Shown here piece after piece: positions 34,992-42,874 of a DNA stretch of 64,000 nt (position 1 is the stretch's first letter; each line of letters begins with the position of its first letter). This DNA is from Sva-07 sp963716095 (GTDB taxonomy: Bacteria; Actinomycetota; Acidimicrobiia; Acidimicrobiales; Ilumatobacteraceae): NCBI GenBank assembly GCA_963716095.1, contig CAVQSV010000018.1, positions 496,001 through 560,000 on the forward strand, in the 5' to 3' direction. Below the pieces are notes generated by a model. That model was not told the DNA's origin and made no database searches. It worked only from the letters and a program-made list of their open reading frames with translations. Made by a program: the position numbers and the translations under genes.

Positions 34992-35828
34992 GTGGCCGAC
35001 ATGACCGCAACCACTTGGATTCCACCCCACGTTCCGTCCCGCCGCCGCGACGATCCATCGGTCCCGTCGCACCTCGGCCAGCGCACGGACGGAACCCGTC
35101 TCCTCACACGACTCGACGCCGAGTGGGCCCAGCTGCGCACTTCCCGGCGGGCGCTGCGCACTGCACGGAGCTGGGCCGACAGCTACCGCGACCATCCGCT
35201 CGCGACGGTCGTCGCCGACATCTCCGACCTCGACGACCTCCGCCGAGCCACTCAGCGCACCAACGACCCCGAACGCCCCGACGACGCGATCCTGCTCGCC
35301 CTGGTCGAGCTCGCACAGGTCGACGAGCTGGCGGGTCGCTGTGTGCTGCAACACCTGATGCCGGCGCTCATCGGACACGCGATGCGATACCGGTCGTTCA
35401 GCGACAAGATCGACCCGGTAGGTCACGTGGTGACAGCTACGTGGTTGGCGATCCGCTCCTACGACGTCGAACGCCGGCGCCACCACGTCGCTTCGTCGCT
35501 GATCTCCGATGCGGTGTTCCAGGCGTTCCGGCGCCACCTGCGGCGTCGCTCGATGAGCGAGCAGATCTGGTCGCCGGTCAAGTTCCTCGACACGCCGCAC
35601 CTCGACGAACCGGCGACCCCGCTCGATGAGTTCGTGACGGTGCTGCGCGAGGCTCGCCGGGCGGGTGTGCCGACGTGCGACCTCGACGTGTTGCGGGAGT
35701 TGGTCCGCTACGGCTCGCCCCGCCAGGTCGCCCAGCAGCGCAATGTCACTCCTCGCACGATCCGCAACCATCGGGATCGTGCGATCGACCACGTGCGAAC
35801 CGCACTGGCCGTCGGCGCTGCTGCCTGA
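34992..35828 (+). CDS. Sigma-70-like (ECF-type) putative transcription factor
   Basis: The 278-residue protein has an N-terminal extension of about 100 residues. A region-2-like helical segment follows (LMPALIGHAMRYRSF...VGHVVTATWLAIRSY). The C-terminal region-4-like helix-turn-helix is RQVAQQRNVTPRTIRNHRDRAIDHV. It is more divergent than canonical ECF sigmas, and the core -10-binding motifs are weak, so it might be a non-sigma DNA-binding protein. It is divergent from the EssC-like gene. Start GTG 34992 or ATG 35001. Confidence 0.55.
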   Translation: MADMTATTWIPPHVPSRRRDDPSVPSHLGQRTDGTRLLTRLDAEWAQLRTSRRALRTARSWADSYRDHPLATVVADISDLDDLRRATQRTNDPERPDDAILLALVELAQVDELAGRCVLQHLMPALIGHAMRYRSFSDKIDPVGHVVTATWLAIRSYDVERRRHHVASSLISDAVFQAFRRHLRRRSMSEQIWSPVKFLDTPHLDEPATPLDEFVTVLREARRAGVPTCDLDVLRELVRYGSPRQVAQQRNVTPRTIRNHRDRAIDHVRTALAVGAAA

Positions 35829-35831
35829 GTG

Positions 35832-36608
35832 TCAGGCGCGCTGGTTGAAGTTCGGATGACGCTTCTCGAGGAAGGCCCGGAAGCCCTCCTGGGCGTCGTC
35901 GAGCATCGCCGCCGAGGCCATCTCCTCGATCACGAGCGCATACGCGTCGGATTGATCGAGGCCGACCTGGGCGTAGAACGCCCGCTTGCCGAGCGACTTC
36001 GACAGCGCACTCCCGCGGGTGGCTCGCCTGACGAGATCAGCAACGGCGGCGTCGAGTTCGTCGTCGGGCACCACCCGGTTCACCAGCCCCCAGTCGGCTG
36101 CGGTGGCGGCGTCGATCGCGTCACCGGTGAGCGCCATCTCGAGGGCGCGTTTGCGCCCGATGTTGCGGGCGACGGCGACGAGCGGCGTGTGGCAGAACAG
36201 CCCACCCTTGCCGCCGGGGATCGCGAAACCGGCCGACTCGGCAGCGACGGCGAGATCGCAGGTGGCCACCAACTGACAACCTGCTGCCGTGGCCAGGGCG
36301 TGGACCCGGGCGACCACTGGCTGCGGCAGCGCCTGGACGGTGTCCATCATCTCGGTGCAGACCTCGAAGAGGTGGCGGGCGGCGGCGAGGTCGGCGCCGG
36401 CCATGTCGCCGAAGTTGTGTCCGGCGGAGAACACCGGGCCGTTCGCGGCGAGGATCACTCCGAGCGCGTCGCTCGTCCCGACGTCGCGCAGCGCAGCGGT
36501 CAGCTCGATCATCACGTCGAGTGCCAGCGCGTTGCGCTTCTCTGGACGGTTGAGGGTGATCGTGGTGATGTCGCCGTCACGGTCGATCAGCAGATGCTCG
36601 TGGGTCAT
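35832..36608 (-). CDS. Enoyl-CoA hydratase/isomerase family protein
   Basis: The 258-residue crotonase has TTITLNRPEKRNALALDV and the oxyanion-hole segment FSAGHNFGDMAG. The second CoA-site loop is AAGCQLVATCDLAVAAESAGFAIPGGKGG. The position that normally bears a catalytic Glu in hydratases reads Gly/Lys, so isomerase or other crotonase chemistry is possible. The stop lies 3 bases from the convergent sigma-like gene's stop. ATG 36608. Confidence 0.88.
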   Translation of the reverse strand: MTHEHLLIDRDGDITTITLNRPEKRNALALDVMIELTAALRDVGTSDALGVILAANGPVFSAGHNFGDMAGADLAAARHLFEVCTEMMDTVQALPQPVVARVHALATAAGCQLVATCDLAVAAESAGFAIPGGKGGLFCHTPLVAVARNIGRKRALEMALTGDAIDAATAADWGLVNRVVPDDELDAAVADLVRRATRGSALSKSLGKRAFYAQVGLDQSDAYALVIEEMASAAMLDDAQEGFRAFLEKRHPNFNQRA

Positions 36609-36623
36609 CGCCTCAGTCTCGCG

Positions 36624-36689
36624 CCAACCACGTTTGCGTGACGGAACGGGTGGGACGGCCCACCCGAACTGCAACAGGAACGTGGTTGG
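36624..36689. repeat. Interspersed intergenic palindrome, copy 8 (longest)
   Basis: It extends outward to CAACCACG/CGTGGTTG and contains CGTTTGCGTGACGG, GGTGGGACGGCCCACC and CTGCAACAGGAACG. It lies between divergent genes. Confidence 0.75.
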
Positions 36690-36750
36690 ATGGCCGCACC
36701 ACCTCCGGCTGGGCCTGACACTCGGCGCCAGGCGCCGGTACCGTGCCTGC

Positions 36751-37395
36751 ATGGCCAGCGACATGATCCCCGCCCGCCGAGAACGCGCCGAACTCTGCGA
36801 GCTGTTCCTCGAACTCGGCCCCGACGAGCCCACCCTGTGCGGCGACTGGACCACTCGCGACCTTGCTGCGCACCTGGTGGTGCGCGAGCGGCGCCCCGAC
36901 GCAGCGATCGGGATCATCATCTCGAAAGCGGCGGGCTACACCGACAAGGTGCAGGCGGGTGTGGCCGAGACCGAGTGGACCGACCTCGTCGACACCGTCG
37001 GCTCGGGTCCGCCGATCTGGTCGCCGACGAAGATCAGCGCGGTCGACAAGCTGGCCAACACCGTCGAGTTCTTCGTCCACCTCGAAGACGTGCGGCGGGC
37101 TCAGCCGACGTGGGAGCCACGCGCACTCGACGACGACCTGACCGACACGCTCTACAACGTGCTCGGCACCATGGCGAAGCGACTGGTGAAGGGCTCGGAC
37201 GTCGGCATCGTGCTCGAACCGACCGACGACCACGAGCCGATCGTCGCGAAGGACGCCGAGCCGTCGGTCACGGTGCGCGGCGACGTTGGCGAGCTGGTGA
37301 TGTTCGTCTACGGACGCCAGGCGCACAGCAAGGTCGAGTTGTTCGGCGACGACGCCTCGGTGGCCGCGGTGAACGCCGCCCAGTTCGGGATCTGA
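36751..37395 (+). CDS. TIGR03085-family DinB-like metal-binding protein
   Basis: The 214-residue protein matches the actinobacterial TIGR03085 family, a relative of mycothiol-dependent maleylpyruvate isomerases. Features are ELFLELGPDEPTLCGDWTTRDLAAHLVVRERRPDA, VEFFVHLEDVRRAQP and the C-terminal GDVGELVMFVYGRQAH. His residues in AAHLV and FFVHLEDVRR are the likely metal ligands. The molecular role is unknown. It is followed 6 bases later by an SDR gene on the same strand. Confidence 0.85.
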   Translation: MASDMIPARRERAELCELFLELGPDEPTLCGDWTTRDLAAHLVVRERRPDAAIGIIISKAAGYTDKVQAGVAETEWTDLVDTVGSGPPIWSPTKISAVDKLANTVEFFVHLEDVRRAQPTWEPRALDDDLTDTLYNVLGTMAKRLVKGSDVGIVLEPTDDHEPIVAKDAEPSVTVRGDVGELVMFVYGRQAHSKVELFGDDASVAAVNAAQFGI

Positions 37396-37401
37396 GCCGA
37401 C

Positions 37402-38070
37402 ATGGCCAACCGTGATCTCAACGGAGCGGTGGTCGCCGTCGTCGGTGCCACCGGTGGATTGGGGCGTGAACTCGTGGTGGCGCTCGCAGGGCGAGGCGCG
37501 ACCGTGGTGCGCTGCAACCGTTCCGGGGGCCCGGACAGCGACCTGACGATCGACGTGCGCGATTCGCGCGCCGGCGATCAGCTCGTCGAACACGTCACCG
37601 CGGCGCACGGCCGCCTCGACGGTGTCGTTGTCGCGGCCGGCATCGTGGCGTTCGGCGATCTGGTCGACACCGACGATGTGGTGATCGAGGAGCTGTTCCT
37701 CACGAATGCGCTGGGTCCGATGTGGCTGGCCAAACACGTGGCCGACGCCTTGCGCGAGTCGCAGGGGTTCTTCGTGAACCTGTCGGGCGTGGTGGCCGAA
37801 TCGCCGATGCCCGGCATGGCGGCCTACTCGGCGTCGAAGGCGGCGGCAGCTGCGGCGACCGATGCCATTCGTCGCGAGTTCCGGCGGATGAAGGTGACGG
37901 TGATCGACGTGCGTCCCCCGCACACCGAGACCGGCCTGGCCACTCGCCCACTCGCCGGCGAGGCCCCGAAGATGCCGACCGGCTTGGAGCCGGCGGTGGT
38001 CGCCGAACGAGTCGTGGCTGCGATCGAGCAGGGCGACGCCGCCGTCGCCTCCACCGACTTCACCGCCTGA
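37402..38070 (+). CDS. Short-chain dehydrogenase/reductase (SDR)
   Basis: The 222-residue Rossmann enzyme has the NAD(P)-binding GATGGLGREL, the active-site Ser in NLSGVV, and the catalytic YSASK (AAYSASKAAAAAATD). It is shorter than the usual 250 residues. It likely forms an operon with the TIGR03085 gene, whose stop is 6 bases upstream. Substrate unknown. Confidence 0.88.
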   Translation: MANRDLNGAVVAVVGATGGLGRELVVALAGRGATVVRCNRSGGPDSDLTIDVRDSRAGDQLVEHVTAAHGRLDGVVVAAGIVAFGDLVDTDDVVIEELFLTNALGPMWLAKHVADALRESQGFFVNLSGVVAESPMPGMAAYSASKAAAAAATDAIRREFRRMKVTVIDVRPPHTETGLATRPLAGEAPKMPTGLEPAVVAERVVAAIEQGDAAVASTDFTA

Positions 38071-38092
38071 TCACCCGTCCTGACCCGGCGCT

Positions 38093-38208
38093 GACCCGGA
38101 GGCGATGAGTTTCCGCGACAACGGGTGTCCCGCAGACTCATCGCTCCACGCGCCCGACCCGGAGGCGATGAGTTTCCGCGACAACGGGTGTCGCGCAGAC
38201 TCATCGCT
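38093..38208. repeat. Tandem 53-bp hairpin repeat
   Basis: Two copies (38093-38145 and 38156-38208) start GACCCGGAGGCGATGAGTTT and differ by one base. Each folds with outer arms GCGATGAGT/ACTCATCGC and inner arms CGCGACA/TGTCGCG around ACGGG. The single difference (C for G) breaks one inner pair in copy 1. They lie between convergent SDR and TetR genes. Confidence 0.85.
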
Positions 38209-38220
38209 CGTGAAGGAGCG

Positions 38221-38859
38221 TCAGGTGGCGAGGTGGGCGCGGACGTGACGGTCGAGCACCTTGGACAGGTCCTTCTCGCTCATGTCGCCGTGCACGGTCA
38301 GGTAGTCGAGCACCTCGAACTGGAACATCGCATCGAGCGCGGCGAGCGCGATCTTGCGGTCTCCGGCCGGCATCGCGGCCAATTCGGGTTCGAACTGCTG
38401 GGCGAGCTGGCCGCGAAGGTAGTCACGTACCCGGTCGTAGCCGTCGGCCACCGCCGGCTCGTTCGCCCGACGGTGCACGGCGTTGCGCGTGAGGGGCGCG
38501 AGCTTGCGATAGGCGGTGAGGCGCACCGAAGTCAGGCGTGCGACGCGGTCGTCGAGCGACCCCTCACCGAGCTGCTCGACGTCGAAGATCGGCCAGAGTT
38601 CGCCCATCACGCGGGTGATCGCTGACAGCATCAGGTCGGTGCGGTCGTCGAAGTAGCGGTACACGGAGCGGTAGGACACACCTGCCCGTTCGGCGATCAG
38701 CTCGATGGGCGGTTCGTCGTTGCCTTCGTTGGCGAGGGCGATGAGGGCGTCGAGGACGGCGTCCTTGTTGCGATTGCGGCGCGCTGTGCGTCCGTCGACG
38801 ATCAGGTCGCTGCCGGTGACGCCGTCGTCGATCTCGTTCTCGATGTCGGTGCTGATCAC
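38221..38859 (-). CDS. TetR-family transcriptional regulator
   Basis: The 212-residue regulator has an N-terminal helix-turn-helix NKDAVLDALIALANEG and PPIELIAERAGVSYRSVYRYFDDRTDLM. The C-terminal helical ligand and dimer domain shows no sequence hint of its ligand. GTG 38859 was chosen because GGAAGGGA lies about 10-17 bases upstream on the minus strand and no ATG precedes the conserved region. It lies next to tRNA-Lys, with no obvious target gene. Confidence 0.85.
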   Translation of the reverse strand: MISTDIENEIDDGVTGSDLIVDGRTARRNRNKDAVLDALIALANEGNDEPPIELIAERAGVSYRSVYRYFDDRTDLMLSAITRVMGELWPIFDVEQLGEGSLDDRVARLTSVRLTAYRKLAPLTRNAVHRRANEPAVADGYDRVRDYLRGQLAQQFEPELAAMPAGDRKIALAALDAMFQFEVLDYLTVHGDMSEKDLSKVLDRHVRAHLAT

Positions 38860-38918
38860 GTTCGGGTGTCCCTTCCTCGGGAGATCGGTCAGTTCACTTC
38901 GATGTGTTCGACTCGCGG

Positions 38919-38990
38919 TGCCTCCCCTGGGGCTCGAACCCAGAACCAATGGATTAAAAGTCCACTGCTCTTCCATTGAGCTAGAGAGGC
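38919..38990 (-). tRNA. tRNA-Lys (anticodon UUU)
   Basis: On the minus strand the acceptor arms GCCTCTC/GGGAGGC pair with one G-T wobble. The D arm AGCTC...GAGC, anticodon loop CTTTTAA (anticodon TTT) with stem TGGA/TCCA, and T arm CTGGG-TTCGAGC-CCCAG complete the cloverleaf. The discriminator is A; a full CCA is not encoded. Length 72. Confidence 0.95.
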
Positions 38991-39179
38991 GAAATCGGTG
39001 CGATTCGCAGGAGAAAACCCCGTTGAACCGTCCGCGCCGGATTGCGACAAACCATCGTAGGGCCCGCAATCGGACGTGCGCCGACTTCCGATCGAGGTGT
39101 CCAGCGCTGGCCAGGGCGATTCTTCGATTCCGGAGCGCTTCGAACGTCGTGATGGCGCAGATTCGAGGGCTCAGGCGGC

Positions 39180-39437
39180 CTGTGGTGGGGCGAGGCTCTG
39201 GCGGCGCACGTGCATGCTCAAGGCCGTTCACGCCGAGCGCGTACGTGATCATGTTCAACAATTGACGACGGTTCCCGATGCTGTGCGCCCGCCGCAGCCG
39301 CAACGTGTCATCGAAATGTCGGTTGATGCTCTCGGCGTCGTTGCGTCGGTGGTGCGCCGTCATCTGGCCGCGGAAGGAGTGCGACGTTGCCAAGTCGCTG
39401 TACTCCGTTCCCAGAGATCCGAGCAGGTGGCCTCGTC
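39180..39437 (-). mobile_element. Transposase-like C-terminal remnant
   Basis: The minus strand encodes, without its own start, a segment including SHSFRGQMTAHHRRNDAESI, NRHFDDTLRLRRAHSIGNRR and QLLNMITYALGVNGLEHARA. This looks like the end of a transposase-type protein. No N-terminal catalytic part or terminal inverted repeats are present. It sits about 190 bases from tRNA-Lys. Assignment is by pattern only. The rest of 38991-39443 shows nothing recognisable. Confidence 0.4.
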
Positions 39438-39443
39438 ACGACC

Positions 39444-40244
39444 TCAGCTGATGATGATGCGGCGATCGGCGACCACGCGGGCGAAACGCTCGATGGCGAC
39501 ACCGATGATCGCGACGACCACCCCGCCCAGGACAACGAGCACGCGCAGCAACCACGTGTCGAGACCGAGCCGGGTCGCGGCGCCCTCGGCACGCTCATGC
39601 AATTCCTCGGCGGTGACGGCCAGTGCGTCGAAGGTCGGCGTGAGCGCACCGATCGAGTCCGCCAACGCGCGCACGTCCGCGACGAGCGCAGCCACCGATG
39701 TGTCGGCCTCGTCCAGCTGCTCGGATGCCGCGACCAGTTGATCACCGAGCGCGACGAGCTGATCGCTGAGCGGATCGAGTCCGTCGGCGAACGAGCGCAA
39801 CTCCTCGGCCAAGCTCTGCGTGTCACCGGGAATGAAGCGCTCGATCGCTTCGATCACCGCTGCGAGCCGATCGGAGATGTCCGCGGCGGCGGTCGCGGTC
39901 TCGGCGAGATTGGTCGACGACGCCACGCCGACGTCGGAGAGCGCCTGCCGGGTCGAATCGAGCACCTCTCGAGAGCTCTCGAGCCCATCGGCGAGAGTGA
40001 CCGTCAACGCAACGAGATCAGCGGCGAGGTTGCTGATGGGCACCGCTGCGTCCGAGACGAGTACTGCGGAGTCCATGGTGACGGCCAAGCCGTCCTCGTA
40101 CGTGTGCGAGATCCGTTGGACCAGCACGAGGGACGCGACGGTCAGTACGACGGCGCCGACGACGAGCGCCCGGCCGAGCAGGATCGTTCGACTCGCCCAC
40201 TGCTGCAGATCGGATTCGGCACGACCGTCAGATGCATTCACCAC
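39444..40244 (-). CDS. Membrane protein with long helical extracytoplasmic or cytoplasmic domain
   Basis: The 266-residue protein has hydrophobic helices at about residues 22-44 and 234-256. Between them are about 190 residues of amphipathic heptad-like helix, rich in Ala, Asp and Leu (for example SLAEELRSFADGLDPLSDQL). This resembles a coiled-coil sensor module without HAMP or signalling domain. Start GTG 40244 or 40241. I do not recognise the family. Confidence 0.55.
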   Translation of the reverse strand: MVNASDGRAESDLQQWASRTILLGRALVVGAVVLTVASLVLVQRISHTYEDGLAVTMDSAVLVSDAAVPISNLAADLVALTVTLADGLESSREVLDSTRQALSDVGVASSTNLAETATAAADISDRLAAVIEAIERFIPGDTQSLAEELRSFADGLDPLSDQLVALGDQLVAASEQLDEADTSVAALVADVRALADSIGALTPTFDALAVTAEELHERAEGAATRLGLDTWLLRVLVVLGGVVVAIIGVAIERFARVVADRRIIIS

Positions 40245-40414
40245 GTCGGATCATCGCACGTCGAGCGGCCACACCATCGCGTCGTCCGACCGATGCCGAA
40301 CGTCCGCCGACGGGCTCGGGGAGGTCGGTCGAGCATCGGCTGTTGAAGATTGGGACATTTGGCCCTAAGTGCTTGAGTCCGCAAGCTCCATACTGAGACA
40401 TGACCAAGTTTGTG

Positions 40415-40434
40415 AATCAGTTCACGAACTGATT
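40415..40434. promoter_or_regulatory. Operator-like inverted repeat upstream of membrane protein gene
   Basis: AATCAGTT-CACG-AACTGATT is a perfect 8-bp inverted repeat 23 bases before the start at 40458. Overlapping TTTGTGAATCAGTTCACGAA shows a second, offset symmetry. It could be an operator or a 5' UTR hairpin. Confidence 0.4.
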
Positions 40435-40457
40435 GGAGCCCATTGAAAGGGGTCATC

Positions 40458-41231
40458 ATGTTCAAGAAGCCACTCGGATTGCTCGGGATCTTCCTGGTTG
40501 TCGTCGGCATCGGCTATTTCGTCGGCGCCGGCGTCGCCTACAGCAAGGTCCAAGGCGGCTACGGCTCGCTGCAGTCGTTCAGCGAAGCGCAGAACGTCAC
40601 ACTCAGCTACAACGACGAGGGTCAACTCGTCGACCGCGGCACCGTCGAAGGCGCCGAGGCGATCATGGTATTGCTGAAGGACGACTGGAACTTCCCCGTC
40701 GTCGACGGTGACATGGACCCGAACGACCCACTCGTCAACACGGCGTCGGAGTACATGTACCAGATGGCCACGATCGCCCACCACACCCTGGAGGGCACAC
40801 AGACCATCACACTGAGCGAAGACGACATCACCGCCGCGATCGAATCAGAGCAACTCGATCCCGACGGCACCTACAACGGCGTCGTCATCGCCTACCAAGG
40901 CCAAGTCCTCGAGCCCGGAAGCTACGACGTCCCCGTGGACGGCCGCTACTGGACCGGCTTCGCACGAACCGACCTGCTCGACGGCCCAGCCCGTGACGGA
41001 GCCTGGAGCGGTACCGCCCACGCACTCGTCGCCGAACTCGGCGTCGGAGCCGCAACGCACAGCACCCTGCAACTCGCACTCGGAGTCGCAGCTCTGCTCG
41101 CCGGCCTCGGTGTGGTCTCGACCGTGATGGGCGTTGCCTTCATCTGGCAGACCCGGATCACCATGAAGAAGGACGAGGACGCCGACACCACCTCAGCGGA
41201 CGAGCCAGCACTCAGCAGCGCCAGCGTCTGA
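40458..41231 (+). CDS. Bitopic membrane protein of unknown function
   Basis: The 257-residue protein has an N-terminal membrane helix (about residues 6-27), an extracytoplasmic domain of about 165 residues, a second helix (about 207-235), and an acidic tail (KKDEDADTTSADEP). The middle region contains AQNVTLSYNDEGQLVDRGTVEGAEAI and DDWNFPVVDGDMDPNDPLVNTASEY. GAAAGGGG precedes the ATG. A very strong terminator follows. I do not recognise the family. Confidence 0.6.
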   Translation: MFKKPLGLLGIFLVVVGIGYFVGAGVAYSKVQGGYGSLQSFSEAQNVTLSYNDEGQLVDRGTVEGAEAIMVLLKDDWNFPVVDGDMDPNDPLVNTASEYMYQMATIAHHTLEGTQTITLSEDDITAAIESEQLDPDGTYNGVVIAYQGQVLEPGSYDVPVDGRYWTGFARTDLLDGPARDGAWSGTAHALVAELGVGAATHSTLQLALGVAALLAGLGVVSTVMGVAFIWQTRITMKKDEDADTTSADEPALSSASV

Positions 41232-41264
41232 CCACAACAACTCCTCCAACCCGCACAACGCACC

Positions 41265-41296
41265 AAGGCGGGCCCCTCCTCGGAGGGGCCCGCCTT
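41265..41296. terminator. Strong hairpin terminator (14-bp perfect stem)
   Basis: AAGGCGGGCCCCTC-CTCG-GAGGGGCCCGCCTT forms a perfect stem with a 4-nt loop 33 bases after the stop codon. The AA...TT flanks give a minimal U tract. Confidence 0.85.
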
Positions 41297-41346
41297 GCGG
41301 TATCCGGGCGGAGGGAGGAAGCTGTCGTCAGGAGACCTGAGCTGTC

Positions 41347-41865
41347 ATGGCGACGAGGACAACGACCGAACTGTCACCAACGCACTACCTCCGGCTGCAG
41401 CTCGCCACGCTGGGCGCAGGCGTTGGCACGCTCGTGCTGGCCCACACGCTCACCCGACGCATGAACGACTCCGTGACCGGCGCCACGCCGACCACGGTGA
41501 TCGTGTTGCTGCTGGTGATCCCGCTGGCACTGGCCGCCGTGGCCCGATCGACGTTCGTGATCGTCACCTCGGGGCATTCCGACGCGTACCGCATCTTTCG
41601 CTGTCGTCACCTCTTCGCGGCCGGTGCGCTGCTGTTCGTCGTCGCGGCGACCATCGCCGTGTCGATGGTCGCGCACGACCCGTTCGACAAGCTGTTCGCT
41701 CACGGCCGGATCACCGCCGAGGACATCGTCGACGTCGGCATCGTGGCCGCCGCACTCATCTGTATGTTCGGCGCCGGTGTCGCGTTCACCGGCGCGTGGG
41801 ACCGGCTGCACGCCGAGCGCCACTGGCACCGATCGCTGCACCTGCACGGCCGCCGCCCGACCTGA
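41347..41865 (+). CDS. Small integral membrane protein
   Basis: The 172-residue protein has four predicted helices (about residues 18-35, 48-67, 90-110, 127-147) and a basic His-rich tail (ERHWHRSLHLHGRRP). No family motif is recognised. It converges with the kinase-like gene 33 bases downstream. Confidence 0.6.
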   Translation: MATRTTTELSPTHYLRLQLATLGAGVGTLVLAHTLTRRMNDSVTGATPTTVIVLLLVIPLALAAVARSTFVIVTSGHSDAYRIFRCRHLFAAGALLFVVAATIAVSMVAHDPFDKLFAHGRITAEDIVDVGIVAAALICMFGAGVAFTGAWDRLHAERHWHRSLHLHGRRPT

Positions 41866-41898
41866 CCCGGAACCGGCTCGACGCCATCGCGACTCGGG

Positions 41899-42840
41899 TC
41901 AACCTGCGCCTCGGGGGTGACCGGTGATGGTCCCTGCGGTTCGAGCGGTGAAGTCGCGGAAGAACTCGTCATCGAACAGCGCGACGTGGAGCAACGCCGT
42001 GTGGAGCCAGTAGAACAGCCGCCGCCGCTCGTATCCGGGACGAAGCTGATGCACCTCGGTGTACGCCGCAAAGAAGGCCTCGCGCCGGTTGTCGAAGACC
42101 TCCAGGTACGCCAGCTCGAGTTCGACGTCGGCGAACTGGAGATTCGGATCGAGCAGACCGGTGATCCGCCAGCCGGCGTTGTCGGGTTCGACCATCAGGT
42201 TCCCGTCCCAGACGTCTCCGTGAACGAGCGTCGGCAGACCGGCGTCGGCGAGCTCGGGCCCGGCGAGGGCGATCGCTTCGTCGACCACGGCGAGGGTCTC
42301 GGGCGTCAGGCGAGCCTCGAGACCATCAGCCGCTCGCACCTCGGCGAGCCGCATGGTGAAGACGTCACTCCAGCTCGGCGCGCCGAGTACTGAACCCGGC
42401 CGACCCCAATGCTCGCCGTGGTGGCGGTGCAGTTCGCTCAGCACGCCGGCCAGTTCGACGTCGATGGCTGCCCGTTCGGCGGGCTCGAGGTCGAGGCTCT
42501 GCAGGCACACGCCTGCGACCGTCTCGAGCAGCAGGAAGGCGTGCGGGACGATGCGGCCCGAACCATCGTGCAGGTGGACGCACGGGACCGGGCAGGACGT
42601 CTCCGCGGCCAGGTAGTCGAGTGCCTGCGCCTCTTCGGCGAAGGTGTCGCCATCGGTGCCATGGATCTTCACGACCGCGCGAAAGGGCGATCGGTCGAAC
42701 ACGAGTCCGAAGACCGAGTTCACGAGCCCGCCCTTCAGAGGTTCCACCCACGAGCAGGTCGTGGGGCCGCCCAACCAGGCAGCGAGGACACGCTCCGCCT
42801 CGTCGGTCGAGAGTTCCAGATCCGGTTGCAGGTCGATCAA
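41899..42840 (-). CDS. Fructosamine kinase-family protein
   Basis: The 313-residue protein resembles fructosamine-3-kinase. It has GGLVNSVFGLVF, the lysine strand FRAVVKIHG, EAQALDYLAAETSCPVPCVHLHD, HRHHGEHWGRPGSVLG, catalytic LVHGDVWDGNLMV and metal-binding GLLDPNLQFADVELELAYLEVF. The family phosphorylates ketosamines for deglycation. TTG 42840 is inferred as start because GGAG lies 8 bases upstream and the conserved region begins soon after. It lies 34 bases after the baeRF-like gene on the same strand. Confidence 0.82.
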   Translation of the reverse strand: MIDLQPDLELSTDEAERVLAAWLGGPTTCSWVEPLKGGLVNSVFGLVFDRSPFRAVVKIHGTDGDTFAEEAQALDYLAAETSCPVPCVHLHDGSGRIVPHAFLLLETVAGVCLQSLDLEPAERAAIDVELAGVLSELHRHHGEHWGRPGSVLGAPSWSDVFTMRLAEVRAADGLEARLTPETLAVVDEAIALAGPELADAGLPTLVHGDVWDGNLMVEPDNAGWRITGLLDPNLQFADVELELAYLEVFDNRREAFFAAYTEVHQLRPGYERRRLFYWLHTALLHVALFDDEFFRDFTARTAGTITGHPRGAG

Positions 42841-42874
42841 GGGCGTACTCCGAGTCCAGCCGAAATCGGTCGGG

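Noticed and set aside
38093..38208. CRISPR-like array
   Set aside because: Only two units with an 11-base gap and internal dyad symmetry; no spacers and no cas genes.
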